64,000 bases of DNA from Bedellia somnulentella (taxonomy: Eukaryota; Arthropoda; Insecta; Lepidoptera; Bedelliidae): assembly GCA_963576735.1 (NCBI GenBank), contig OY755177.1, positions 15,190,001 to 15,254,000 on the forward strand, read 5' to 3'. The position numbers and the translations under genes are program-made. Below the pieces are notes generated by a model, which searched no databases, had not been told where the DNA came from, and saw only the letters and a list, made by a program, of their open reading frames with translations. This document shows positions 48,301-56,837 of the stretch, in pieces (position 1 is the first letter of the stretch; each line of letters starts with the position of its first letter).

Positions 48301-51300
48301 CACCCACCGGAAGAAATGGGGTAGTGCTATTCTAAGCTGACACTACACAGTTGTCGTACACGTACAACAAATTATTGATGCTGTGCTTGACTTATATTGC
48401 AAGATCGTACATATAAATAATAAAAAAACAACGTATTTAAATTTAAAATGTCACATTTATTCATATTTAAATAACGTAAATTTGTTATAACCTACTTTAC
48501 TGTTAATAAACCTTTTCATTCGTGATTTTTTTATGATAAACCATACCATTTTTTTAAAATGCAATATCAATTTTTATGCCGACGGTTGATGTTTTCAAAG
48601 CCAATACCATCAAGCCACTTTTTTCTCCGTGCTTCACTTGTAGGAAACCTGAAATTATTTAATTTTAGTAATCAATAACCACCTCAAAGTAACAAATATG
48701 AAGAAAAGTGTAAACTATAAAAATAATGTTACCTACATGTTGGAAGGCATTTAGATTTTTAATAGGTTAACTAAATTAAACCGAATCCGATAGTACTTAA
48801 ACATCGATAATACTAAATGATCAGTGTTTCACATCACTAGGTAAACAATGAGAGGAAATAATTTTGGAAGAAATCATGAAAACTAAGCCTTTTATGGCGA
48901 AAATATTACAATGATCATGAAGTTTCCTCTGATCACATCGAGGAAGCAAGAAATACACCAAAAAAATACTCTTGACCAAAGTGAAAACAAAGAAAATAAT
49001 TACTTACTTGTGCAAAGTTAATTGAGGCTGATTTTCGCTATTACGGGCGCCACAATCTTTAACAGAGCAACAGGGCATTGTGCATTTTTATTACCCATGT
49101 AATTTTATGGTCCAAAACTTGATTAATCAATGTCCAAAACACAATAAACACAATCAACACTTTTGTTTACAAAGCAACTTCACAGATCAAATGGCAACTA
49201 AGATGGCCGATCTGGGTACGCGCTATCATAGTCGTAACGTCTTGACGAAATTTTGCCATAAACAACAAGAAGTAAACATGTTTTGTTCTCTTTTTCAAAA
49301 GATTGAACTCGGAAGGTTAGAAAGAGAAAACGGCATATGGAATATTTCTGTTGCGATATGATTATTATTTGCATAACGTTATTTAGATATAGTACCACAG
49401 GGCCCATCCGTAGTGTAGTAGAGTATCCTTGGTTTCTATACAAGAAATGACACTTGCGTTATCTATTCAAATACAGATCTGTGACTGAAAAGCATATACC
49501 TAATCTTAAACTGTTGTTCAATAATAATTTATTCAGTTAAAACAAGATAAAACCCGGTTTACTATACAAGTGAAACAATTTTTAAATTAATGTTTTGTAA
49601 ATTAATATAATGTACAATCCTGAGCTTAATCCTAAGACAAAACAATGTTAACGATTGATTTCAAAAACGCACCAAGTTCACATCAAAATCTGAGTAGTAC
49701 CTGCAGTTCAACAACACCTATGGATAGAGGTGTGGTAGTGCCATGGTCCGTCGTCATTCAAACAATTACTCACGGGGTTTCTAGAGCTTCGGAATCGGAA
49801 AGTCCTTAACCACTTTTCGAAGTTTATCGGTATGGAGCTTCAACCACATATCCAAGAACCCCAATTAGTCCCATACACACTACATTATTCGTCGTTACTA
49901 GTCGGATAATCTATATAAAAAATCGTTGTTAGTCCTGGACAACGCTTTGTTCCGCATTCCGCATGACAATTTGAATATTTTCTCTGAAAAAGAAATTCAT
50001 GTAAACACTCTTAATTACAAGGAGTTAATCCAAAAACATTTCAACTGTACTAATAGTATAGGATATGCGCAAAATACATGTGTTTTTTACTAATTCCAAC
50101 TTTCATCCTTAAAAATCGAATATATTTAATAACTCTTTTTTCATTATTTCAGAAACTAGTGAACGAGGTTATGGCAACGCATAACATGAGCCACGACCGC
50201 CATTTCTTAGACATGTACATAAGAAGAATGAAACAGGAACAAATGGAAAATGACCGTAGCACATTTACATGTAAGTACCTCAATTACATCGCTATATAAA
50301 AAGAAAAATATAAAATTCACATGTCGCAGTGTTTGTAGCCAAAATCCTCCGAAACGCTGAATCGATTTAAGTTAAAATTTTGCTTACACATTTGGTAGGT
50401 CTGAGAATAGGTTTGCAACATTTTTTTATACTTCTAGATGATAAGGGTTGTCTACCCCAAACATTAATGTTTCTTTTATAGACTAGAAATTCTCTACAAA
50501 TAATTTATAACACAAAACAACGTTTGCCGGGTTAGCTAGTCGCTATATAAAAATGACAATGTTTGTAAATACAAAAAACATGATTTTAATGACCTTTTCT
50601 ATAGTTCAATTTTATCAGTTGTTTATTATTAAAAGTTAATTTTTATCATAATAAGTAAACTAAATAAAATAATCGTAGTGGGTGGGCATCCGGGCATGAA
50701 TCGTAATTGTAACGTAACAAAAAAACATCGCTTATATACTGAATTTTTTACTAAATTACTTTTGCATTTCTTAATTATTTCGAACGTATTTTATTACGTG
50801 TATGCAATATTCTATATAATCTGCTTCATGGTTTGAAGTCATTAATGTGAGGTTCAAAACTGTCAATTTTATGTACCCTTGGCTGATGATGATGAGGTGG
50901 AGGGATCAGTTCGGCTCTCTCTTTAATGCTCAATAAATCCAGTACATCCTAAATTACTCCATAGAACCTAGTATATCACACATGACTCTTTTAGTGATAG
51001 AATGCCAGTTGTTCTTTTTTTATTCAATTCTGTTTATTTGTAAATGTTTCTCGCAAATCGCAATATACATTAATATTTCTTATCGCATTAAAAAACAGAA
51101 GCATAAATAACTATATCAGTATTTCTTATCCACAGTAGAGCAACTAGTGCTAACATGCACCGACTACACCTTCCCGGCATCGTCGGCCGTGCAGATGGTG
51201 CTGACGATGTTGGTGGAGCGGATCCTGCTGCAGCCGGAACTCCAGCCGAAGATCCACGAGGAGATCGACCGGGTCGTCGGGAGAGATCGGGCGCCTACGC

Positions 51301-52466
51301 TTGATGATCGGAAGAAGTAGGGGTTTTCATTGATTTACATCAATACATAGACTGACATCAGCATGAAGCATCAGAATTAACTTTTTCCTCAGATCCTTTT
51401 AATAGTAGAGTAGGAAAATTGTTAAATTATGGATAATTGGGTAATGGTATTCAAGCCATATCGCCCAACAATCGCTTAAAAGTCCCGTATCTGTAGTTTC
51501 TCTGTATGCCATCATTATCATTAAGGTATTTCTACTCTAACCGACATTACACAACCAAAATTTAATTAAAATAAGTTGTTTAGCGTAAAAAAACTACTAA
51601 GTATACAAGTTAAGTAAGTACCACCACAGTGAAATAAGTTCACCCTCACCCCATCTCATATGCTTTAGTGGAATTTTATGCATCAGTACAATATCGTAAT
51701 TTTATTTGCTACCTCGCTAAGTGCAAATTAGGATGAATTATGGTTTTTTAAATACTTGACACACACAACACTCGACATTTTTATCTACATAGATATTTCA
51801 CTATTCATATTTATTACTTTGTGTAATGAAGTACTTCTATTCTTGAACATAAAAACAGAGCGTAACATAAAGGACAGACAAAGTCGTGAAGAACTGCAAC
51901 GTTATAAACTCCACCTTGCGAGTTTCTTCACATTGTTTTCCATAATCGTTGTTAAACGAGATAATTAACGTTGTAAAACGCGAGCCATGAGTCTCCACAT
52001 CAGACATATAAGCAAGCGAAGACTTGATAAAAGTTTGTAACTGGGCACGTAGTACGAGCGCTATTTTCTCGACACGATATCGGTTAGAATGAGATGAAAA
52101 TATTCGATACTAAGTAAGTGCGCAAACTTCTAAAAGTGGCTGATGAAATTTAAAGAAAGTTTATTAAGGATTTATAGCCTTGGGTATTTGTATGTATTTA
52201 AGTAAGTGCGTAAGAGATGGCTGTTTTATACCACGCGCCAACTAGTTAAAAGGACGCTCATACCAGCTATGCTGAATCTATAAACACTTTTCATCATATC
52301 CCACTGAATTAGTTAAGTATGGTTAAACATGAATTTCATCTTTTTCAGTATGCCGTACACAGAAGCGTGTATACGAGAGATGATGAGAATAGACACGCTT
52401 GTGCCTCTTGGAGTACCGCACAGAGCAATGAAAGCCAGCAAACTCGGGGGATATGACATTCCAGAG
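33228..52466 (+). CDS. Cytochrome P450, CYP2 clan, CYP304-like (first 7 exons; 3' end outside window)
   Basis: Exons 33228-33324, 42801-43049, 43892-44064, 44713-44985, 50153-50270, 51136-51316 and 52349-52466 join in frame for 403 codons with GT/AG borders throughout. In order: N-terminal membrane anchor (VLVILIPIVVLYLL), proline hinge (PPGPPRLPVYG), C-helix WHLQR, then RYMRDFGFGRR, which is typical of CYP304/305-type insect P450s, the I-helix region, and the K-helix ExxR (EMMR) followed by VPLGVPHR. The PERF and Cys heme-loop region (about 100 residues) is missing and is expected beyond 64000. P450s are microsomal monooxygenases; the substrate is unknown. The I-helix reads CTDYTFPASSAV and lacks the usual (A/G)GxxT. 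Introns reach 9.5 kb and over 11.5 kb. Confidence 0.85.
33325..34150. other. P450 intron 1, first part
   Basis: AT-rich, no repeat family recognised. Confidence 0.4.
34155..34270 (+). repeat. LINE-tail-like repeat
   Basis: catgcgggtagtgtaatttt, then tcaatcactgctcac; similar to 38825-38945. Confidence 0.45.
34447..35475 (+). repeat. Chain of degraded LINE 3' ends
   Basis: cactagctgaccccacagac, ctacaaacacataaacatcaa and caaacaaacaaactcttcagc followed by ataatattagtatagat are familiar non-coding LINE 3' ends. No ORF. Confidence 0.5.
35612..35689 (+). pseudogene. THAP-like N-terminal fragment
   Basis: ATG then PKCALRHCKSKYGVQVEDK and TAA after 25 codons. The C-x4-C start resembles a THAP first exon. 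No terminal repeats were recognised around it. Confidence 0.45.
35700..36480. other. P450 intron 1, middle
   Basis: AT-rich, no recognised family; follows the THAP-like fragment. Confidence 0.4.
36485..36560 (+). repeat. SINE-A internal fragment
   Basis: Only the block cctgccccctatcacgtgag to gaacaccatgtgacaaa. Confidence 0.7.
36878..37026 (-). repeat. SINE-A 3' half
   Basis: From ctcaaacgttccagc to gacaggcctattg in reverse orientation. Confidence 0.65.
37160..37218 (-). repeat. Rep-B head fragment
   Basis: cacccatgggtagaaatggg to aagccagcactacaact. Confidence 0.6.
37570..37698 (+). repeat. Rep-B 3' half
   Basis: tttctaccatcttg to the catgtatgtatg tail. Confidence 0.72.
37840..38235 (+). 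repeat. Degraded LINE 3' end with TGTC repeat
   Basis: ctgaaaaaaatgtctgtctgtctgtatgtc and gatccaatttggtatgcatg resemble LINE 3' UTRs of moths. Confidence 0.5.
38290..38345 (+). repeat. tRNA-like fragment
   Basis: cgtggcgtagcggtata matches an A box; the B-box side is lost. Confidence 0.45.
38825..39790 (+). repeat. Degraded LINE 3' ends with GACA microsatellite
   Basis: cccagcttcgcacgggtagc, then caagtttcgttaaaatccgt, a GACA array (39633-39660) and ttattataagtatagat. Confidence 0.5.
39953..40115 (-). repeat. Rep-B copy, diverged
   Basis: aagggtagccaaagctt, aatggggaaaaggtagt and gggtctccaactgcatcgcc. Confidence 0.7.
40146..40215 (-). repeat. LINE-tail-like repeat, second copy
   Basis: Reverse of the 31785 block: tagtccacgcggacgtagtcg. 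Confidence 0.6.
40228..40370 (+). repeat. Rep-B head, highly diverged
   Basis: agctgtttggtcttggcttagcat through ttttgggcgagtggctggaagcc. Confidence 0.55.
40821..41073 (-). repeat. Rep-B, full length, 9-bp target duplication
   Basis: AGTACGATA at 40812-40820 and 41075-41083. CATA-repeat tail at 40821-40845. Confidence 0.88.
41528..41740 (-). repeat. Rep-B copy lacking its tail
   Basis: Starts at aataaggggtagccag; joins other repeat sequence upstream. Head cagacactacacagc. Confidence 0.82.
42050..42275 (-). repeat. Rep-B copy
   Basis: aatataaatccctagaag to cgacactacacagc. Confidence 0.85.
42441..42652 (+). repeat. Rep-B copy, diverged
   Basis: gctgtgtactggcggc to catagccagtacatg. Lies 150 bp before P450 exon 2. 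Confidence 0.68.
42801..43049 (+). CDS. P450 exon 2
   Basis: Acceptor aattatttag. Continues the hinge PPRLPVYGSYW and covers A-helix to B-C region (PTIVVNDPALLKETL). Donor gtaagt splits a Gly codon. Confidence 0.85.
43560..43745 (-). repeat. SINE-C copy, long-leader form
   Basis: tRNA-like body with gccaattgagctaccgtgcc in reverse (about 43617), leader separated by about 60 bp of extra sequence. No palindrome. Confidence 0.8.
43892..44064 (+). CDS. P450 exon 3 (C-helix)
   Basis: Encodes IFFTDGYFWHLQRR with the heme-propionate WxxxR motif, then RYMRDFGFGRRDD. Acceptor gttttaag, donor gttagt. Confidence 0.87.
44319..44571 (-). repeat. Rep-B copy
   Basis: atacatacatacg tail side; head degraded (tctaagtctgcaaagcac). 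Ends 142 bp before P450 exon 4. Confidence 0.78.
44713..44985 (+). CDS. P450 exon 4 (F-G region)
   Basis: 91 codons in phase 0, from EVVKGDLIYLPYFFAVPF to QVFLDFYT. Acceptor tgtttcag, donor gttagt. A SINE-A copy begins about 25 bp after the exon. Confidence 0.85.
45010..45392 (-). repeat. SINE-A, full length
   Basis: Tail ataacataac near 45005-45030, head at about 45390 (gactatcatgtc in reverse). Same subtype as the copy at 59318-59692, with cttctgttttcgggcgggtg. Confidence 0.87.
45640..45735 (-). repeat. Rep-B 3' fragment
   Basis: caatataaatcccaagaagg to gaaaagattgtaaaat. Confidence 0.72.
45786..45873 (-). repeat. 5'-truncated Rep-B with perfect 14-bp target duplication
   Basis: Only the last 88 bp with CATA tail, between TTATTATTATATGT at 45772-45785 and 45874-45887. 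Confidence 0.9.
46264..46458 (+). pseudogene. THAP-like N-terminal fragment
   Basis: Starts MPNCAVLSCKNYLNKAG and reaches KISFHRL, the point where THAP first exons often end. A gt follows (catcg/gttggt). The rest of the open frame (to 46458) is not THAP-like. No second exon or terminal repeats were recognised. Confidence 0.5.
46460..47690. other. P450 intron 4, unassigned
   Basis: Diffuse LINE-tail-like text near 47085-47150 (tgtttatgagatacagcctgg) and a TGACGTCA palindrome at about 47658; no gene. Confidence 0.4.
47940..48450 (+). pseudogene. mariner-type transposase N-terminal fragment, split by a Rep-B copy
   Basis: MDLTHEQFRAIIYY from ATG 47959, then CIDQWFSEINNG...MLKDDFKSVVVH (frame shifted), and after the Rep-B insertion QQIIDAVLDLYCKIVHI. 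This matches the helix-turn-helix N-terminus of mariner/SETMAR-like transposases. The catalytic part is absent. Confidence 0.7.
48103..48350 (-). repeat. Rep-B with 11-bp target duplication in the mariner fragment
   Basis: TTGTCGTACAC at 48092-48102 and 48351-48361. Confidence 0.9.
48567..49078 (-). pseudogene. THAP-domain N-terminus in two exons (transposase remnant)
   Basis: Exon 1 is 49078-49008 (MPCCSVKDCGARNSENQ...TLHK), donor gtaagt; exon 2 is 48648-48567 (FPTSEARRKKWLDGIGFENI), acceptor tatttcag, ending TGA. The frame joins across the 359-bp intron to give 50 residues. This is the first half of a C2CH THAP zinc finger; the distal Cys/His and AVPTIF-type box are missing. It lies inside the element with 8-bp duplications. 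Confidence 0.72.
49770..49885 (-). repeat. Rep-B fragment, diverged
   Basis: ctagagcttcggaatcgg, ccacttttcgaagtt and cttcaaccacatatcc. Confidence 0.5.
50153..50270 (+). CDS. P450 exon 5
   Basis: Encodes KLVNEVMATHNMSHDRHFLD and on to DRSTFT; donor gtaagt splits a Leu codon (T/TA). It follows a 5.2-kb TE-filled intron. Confidence 0.82.
50330..50545 (-). repeat. Degraded LINE 3' end
   Basis: In reverse: ctagctaacccggcaaacgt, a well-known moth LINE tail; ends just after P450 exon 5. Confidence 0.5.
50545..51135. other. P450 intron 5, nothing recognised
   Basis: AT-rich; no family assigned. Confidence 0.4.
51136..51316 (+). CDS. P450 exon 6 (I-helix)
   Basis: Encodes EQLVLTCTDYTFPASSAVQM through IHEEIDRVVGRDRAPTLDD. 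Acceptor tatccacag; donor gtaggg after AA, completed by T of the next exon (Asn). GC-rich compared with its surroundings. The canonical oxygen-activating Thr context is not obvious. Confidence 0.85.
51356..51558 (-). repeat. Rep-B copy, diverged
   Basis: agcatcagaattaac, gccatatcgcccaacaatcgc and accgacattacacaac. Begins 40 bp after P450 exon 6. Confidence 0.65.
52047..52267 (-). mobile_element. MITE-F copy split by truncated Rep-B
   Basis: Same interior in reverse (cggttagaatgagatg); halves 52047-52122 and 52199-52267. Confidence 0.78.
52123..52198 (+). repeat. 5'-truncated Rep-B with 12-bp target duplication in MITE-F
   Basis: TAAGTAAGTGCG at 52111-52122 and 52199-52210 flanks a 76-bp 3' fragment ending tatttgtatgtat. 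Confidence 0.88.
52349..52466 (+). CDS. P450 exon 7 (K-helix)
   Basis: Encodes MPYTEACIREMMRIDTLVPL, with ExxR as EMMR, then GVPHRAM and GGYDIPE. Donor gtaata. The next exon is not found before the window ends. Confidence 0.85.
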
Positions 52467-52559
52467 GTAATACCATACTTATTTAGATTATTAAATAACG
52501 CATATCATATTTTCTAATAAAATTTATGAGCTCGACTGATTCTCAAAAAAATTTAGATA

Positions 52560-53283
52560 GGTTAAGAAAGATCTTGCAAGATTAAAAGCAGTGTCAAGAC
52601 CAGAGTCCGGCGTGTGGGTTTATGCCCTGCCGACACCGCAGCTAGGAACTTTTTTGGACAACGATAGTCTTAGGATAGCTGTGGCACTCAGGCTTGGCTG
52701 TAAAGTGTGTGAGAGGCATCGTTGTTCTTGTGGCGCGTTGGTAGAGGTAAATGGCCATCATGGTTTGAACTGTTTAAGGTGTGTTGGTCGTTGTCCGCGC
52801 CATCATGCCTTGAACGATATTATTCGGAGGGCCTAGTATGTGCCAATGTTCCGTGTGTGGTGGAGCCGCCGGGTTTGTGCCGGACGGATGGTTAGCGGCC
52901 GGATGGGCTCACTTTGGTTCCGTGGGAGAGAGGAAGGTGCTTAATCTGGGATGCAACGTGTGTTAGCACTTATGCTCCATCCCATCTGCCCTCGACCATC
53001 AGACAAGCAGGCGCTGCTGCAGAGTCGGCTTCAAGGCTTAAGCACGCGAAGTGCGAGCCCCTTAAATCTAATTACTTGTTCGTCCCGGTGGCGTTTGAGA
53101 CGTCTGGTGTTTGGGGTTCCGAGGCCATTATCTTCATAAGGGACATTGGCAAGAGGCTCCGCGAACATGGCCATGATGCTCGTGCTTGTGCTTTTTTGAG
53201 TCAAAGACTCTCGGTGGCGATCCAGCGGGGTAATGCGGCGGGCATCATGGGTGCTTTTGCGCATGAGTCTGTTTGTAGATAAA
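52560..53283 (+). pseudogene. C-terminal fragment of a non-LTR retrotransposon-type protein
   Basis: The frame reads SGVWVYALPTPQLGTFLDND, a Cys/His cluster (CKVCERHRCSCGA...HHGLNC...HHALNDII), then RPDGLTLVPWERGRCLIWDA and AIIFIRDIGKRLREHG. A one-base loss near 52833 and TAG at about 52892 break it. Similar C-termini occur in many invertebrate RT-containing proteins. PDG...WDATC resembles a PD-(D/E)xK-like core, which is an inference. No RT is present. Confidence 0.6.
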
Positions 53284-53474
53284 TAATTTATTAAACAAAG
53301 AATAAATAAAGGAAAGAAAAATTTCGACACAGGCGGGGATCGAACCCGCGACCTCGGGTGAACGCCCCGACGCCTGTGTCGAAATTTTTCTTTCCTTTAT
53401 TTATTCTTTGTTTAATAGTAATAATCCCCACATGAGGTTTTCATGAACAAAAAGATTTAAATTAATTTATTAAA
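53284..53474 (-). repeat. Palindromic SINE-C with 45-bp perfect arms
   Basis: Arms 53291-53335 and 53371-53415 are perfect reverse complements around a 35-nt loop that keeps the anticodon-side and T-arm sequence. TAATTTATTAAA repeats at 53284-53295 and 53463-53474 look like the target duplication. Confidence 0.88.
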
Positions 53475-53504
53475 GTTCATTGTTTTAGACATGTAGTTAT
53501 AGTC

Positions 53505-55131
53505 CAAGATCCCAGAGCGATAAGACATAACTTATTTTCTAAAAGATGAAACTTTAAGTTCTCAGTAGTGTCTCATGTACTCTGTATACCTGCGTGTTTG
53601 TGAAGTTTGCACAGTGACACCTGGGCAGGTACCAGGTGCGAAAGGTGACTAAAAATAAGAGTAACTTTACTTAAATTTAGATGGCTGATTTTTAGATATA
53701 TTTTAAAGAATATCATTCTCAAATAGTATCGCAAGTATCAGACACTTCTCTTGGGCCAAAACTTTTGTCAGACCCTTTAAAGCTCCACCAAAAATAAATG
53801 AACTTTACTTATTTTCTAATGTCTGATTTTTTTATATGTTATCAAGATAACTATTACAAAATTATATTTAGTCAGTCAGACAAATTGGAACGACCAAAAA
53901 TCCACTAAACACAAAAATTATTCGGCCGTGAGTACGGACACGAGAGCATTATGCATGCGTTTCAGAGCGAGTGAGACGTCCATAGTAACCCGGTTCTCCT
54001 TCTTTAACTCACATTCTGTGTATGTGCGCGCAATGTATAATATAGATCTGATAATTTCAAGTCGGTAGATTTATGAATTCCCAAGTTAAGCTAATGCAAA
54101 GTTTCGCATTTTCGACACTGACTGACTCACTGATCATCAAAATAGAACTAGTACTTCCCATAGACCTACAGAGCTGAAATTTGGTACAGAGGTAGATTTT
54201 AACGCCCACATAAAGAAAAAACTATCAGAACAAGGTTTATGGAAGATCTGAAAGAAAACATAAGAGTACTTATTCAGACTTAACGCCTGAACAAATATTA
54301 CGCAAAAATACCATCGCGAGAATAATTGCCGTCACCCGTACGTCAGGCGCTTAACATACATACATACATATACTCACGGCTATAAATCCCTTAATGGGGT
54401 AGCCAGAGCTTGGGAATGAGAAATTTCTCAGCCACTTCCGGAAGTTGATTGGGGAAAAGATGGTAATAATAAATATTATTGGTGACGGGTCTCCAACCAC
54501 ATCGCCCAAAAATCACTTAAAAATGCCCCTATACCCTTAGTCGCCTTTTACGATCACCCACGGGTAGAAATGGGGTAGTAATATTCTAAGCCGACACTAA
54601 ACGGCAAATATTTTATCGAAAGCAGTAAGTACTTTTTGGAATATTTAAATTCTTCGCTCTGATAAACATGCGCATAGTGCTCTCGCGTTCGTACTCACGG
54701 CCGAATAATTTTTGTGTTTTGTGGATTTTTGGTCATTCCAATTTGTCTGACTGACTAAATATAATTTTGTAATAGTTATCTTGATAACATATAAAAAAAT
54801 CAGACATTAGAAAATAAGTAAAGTTCATTTATTTTTGGTGGAGCTTTAAAGCGTCTGACAAAAGTTTTGGCCCAAGAAAAGTGTCTGATACTTGCGATAC
54901 TATTTGAGAGTGATATTCTTTAAAATATATCTAAAAATCAGCCATCTAAATTTAAGTAAAGTTACTCTTATTTTTAGTCACCTTTCGCACCTGGTACCTG
55001 CCCAGGTGTCACTGTGCAAACTTCACAAACACGCAGGTATACAGAGTACATGAGACACTACTGAGAACTTAAAGTTTCATCTTTTAGAAAATAAGTTATG
55101 TCTTATCGCTCTGGGATCTTACTCTATTACT
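53505..55131. mobile_element. Foldback element with ~460-bp arms
   Basis: 53516-53975 and 54655-55120 are long reverse complements (aagatcccagagcg...cggccgtgagtacg). The centre holds a Rep-B copy and LINE-tail-like sequence. Target duplication unclear; arms may extend about 11 bp further out. Confidence 0.82.
54353..54605 (-). repeat. Rep-B copy inside the foldback element
   Basis: acatacatacatatactcacgg to ccgacactaaacggc. Confidence 0.85.
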
Positions 55132-55274
55132 ATTAAACGGTTTGTGTAGTTTTAAATAAAATTATGTTTTTTTTATGAGAATGTTATTTGTTTTATAAGT
55201 TTCCGTTAATATTATTTATATTGTGATAAATTTAGAAATAATGCTACTATGTTATGTTATTAATTTATTTTATT

Positions 55275-55780
55275 AACCGACTTCAAAAAAAGGAATGTTC
55301 TCAATTAGACCGTATATTTTTTATTTTTTTTTTATGTTTGTTCGCCGATTACTTCGCCATTTATGAACCGATTTTCATTATTATTTTTTATTCGAAAGAA
55401 GATACTCCCGAATTGGTACCATGATAAGGATATCAGGGTCTGATGATGGGATGCTGGAGAAATCGAGGGGTACCCTCAAATTTTATAGGCAAATGTACCG
55501 CGTTTTACATATTTTCTGAACTTATATTGGCATTTGCTCCTGAAAATCATATTGTTATGCTGCTGAGCTGATGATAGAAGGTGTGGGTCCTAAATCACTA
55601 GGAGTTAGGAAATAGTTCTTTCAACGTTAATATACAGATTTATACTCCTCTTCGTAGCTTTTATGAAGAGAAGTACAAGTTCACTCAACATTTGTTTTGC
55701 TATGTTATTGTTATCGAGAAAGTACCATGAGACCAGGATCTGATGATCCCAGGAAATCGAGGGGACTGTCGAAACTCATA
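55275..55780 (+). repeat. Degraded interspersed repeat (accgacttcaaaaaaagg type)
   Basis: The opening taaccgacttcaaaaaaagg is a motif familiar from moth repeats; it runs up to a SINE-A half. Class uncertain. Confidence 0.45.
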
Positions 55781-55958
55781 ATCATGTGACAGTGTATTTG
55801 TTCAAAACGCCGATAGGCCTGCCCTGTATAATGTGGGAACACTGTCTAAGCAAATCGTGGGTACTCTGAACAACAGGTGACAATGTCACGTCGTGATATT
55901 CAGAAGTATTACTACCTCTGCTAACCCCTTCGGGGATATTCGGCGTGAACGTTCGAGT
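55780..55958 (+). repeat. SINE-A 3' half
   Basis: From atcatgtgacagtgtattt to ggatattcggcgtgaacgtt. Joined to a different repeat upstream. Confidence 0.75.
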
Positions 55959-56165
55959 CTTTCTTGAGATGTAGAATTGTAGACCATCGCCTTTTGAGGG
56001 ATTTCAAGAACAATGTAAAGTTACATATGGTTGAGCCTATTTAATATCGTACAATAATAGAAATACCGGAAATACGAAGAATAATACAGTGACCGTCGCT
56101 TCCTCATCTGAGAGGCATCTTTGCCAGGTCTACCCATCTCTAAAACTAGTAAAATAAAATATTTT

Positions 56166-56757
56166 TTAACAAAAAGAAAACCGACTTCGTAGTTGGAAAA
56201 ACAACCGAAAATAAACAATCTAGTACTAAAAAGTACGAAATAAGTTTTTTAATTGAATATGAGTACTGTGATTAATACCTTAACAATTTCTTTATTCCAC
56301 ACGCGTCAGTTCAACCTACCTAAATATTAAAACTCTCTTAAATTAATTTTTGAGTCGGTGCCAATCACACAAAAGTAAATTCACCCTACTATCTATCTCT
56401 GATTATTACAATCTAAACAATATATATCTATCGCCTAACGTTTTAAATGGTAATACGTACAAAAATCATTTTACCCTACTACTACAATGTATCCTACATT
56501 GTACATGCATACGAAGTGCGAAATACACACTTATTATTATTATCAATCATCACGAAGGCTGGCACCAGCTCACAAATTAATTTAAGAGAATTTTAAGATT
56601 TAGGTAGGTTCAACTGACGCGCCTGGAATAAAGAAATTGCTAAGGTATTAATCACAGTACTCATATTCAATTAAAAAACTTATTTCGTACTTTATAGTAC
56701 TAGATTGTTTATTTTCGGTCGTATTTCCAACTATGAAGTCGGTTTTCTTTTTGTTAA
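56166..56757. mobile_element. TTAA-flanked long inverted-repeat element
   Basis: TTAA at 56166-56169 and 56754-56757; ends CAAAAAGAAAACCGACTTC and inverse; arms about 200 bp. The centre has no coding signal. piggyBac- or Kolobok-type targeting is possible. Confidence 0.8.
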
Positions 56758-56837
56758 TTTCATTATTATATTTATAAAGAAAAAACATTTCTCGTTAAGA
56801 AAGGAAAATATAAGGAGACAACATTTGTGAAAAATAT

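Larger units (their letters stand above)
47703..49431 (-). mobile_element. P-element-like transposon, internally disrupted, 8-bp target duplication
   Basis: Termini at 47703-47733 and 49398-49431 are inverted repeats (both start CAAGGATACTCTAC; about 27 of 30 aligned bases match, plus a 3-base insert). The flanks are GTTTCTAT at 47695-47702 and 49432-49439. A two-exon THAP start lies on the minus strand near the right end. Terminal repeats of about 31 bp, 8-bp duplications and an N-terminal THAP DNA-binding domain are P-element traits. The transposase core is not seen; the interior holds a mariner fragment and a Rep-B copy. A hAT element is an alternative. Confidence 0.75.
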
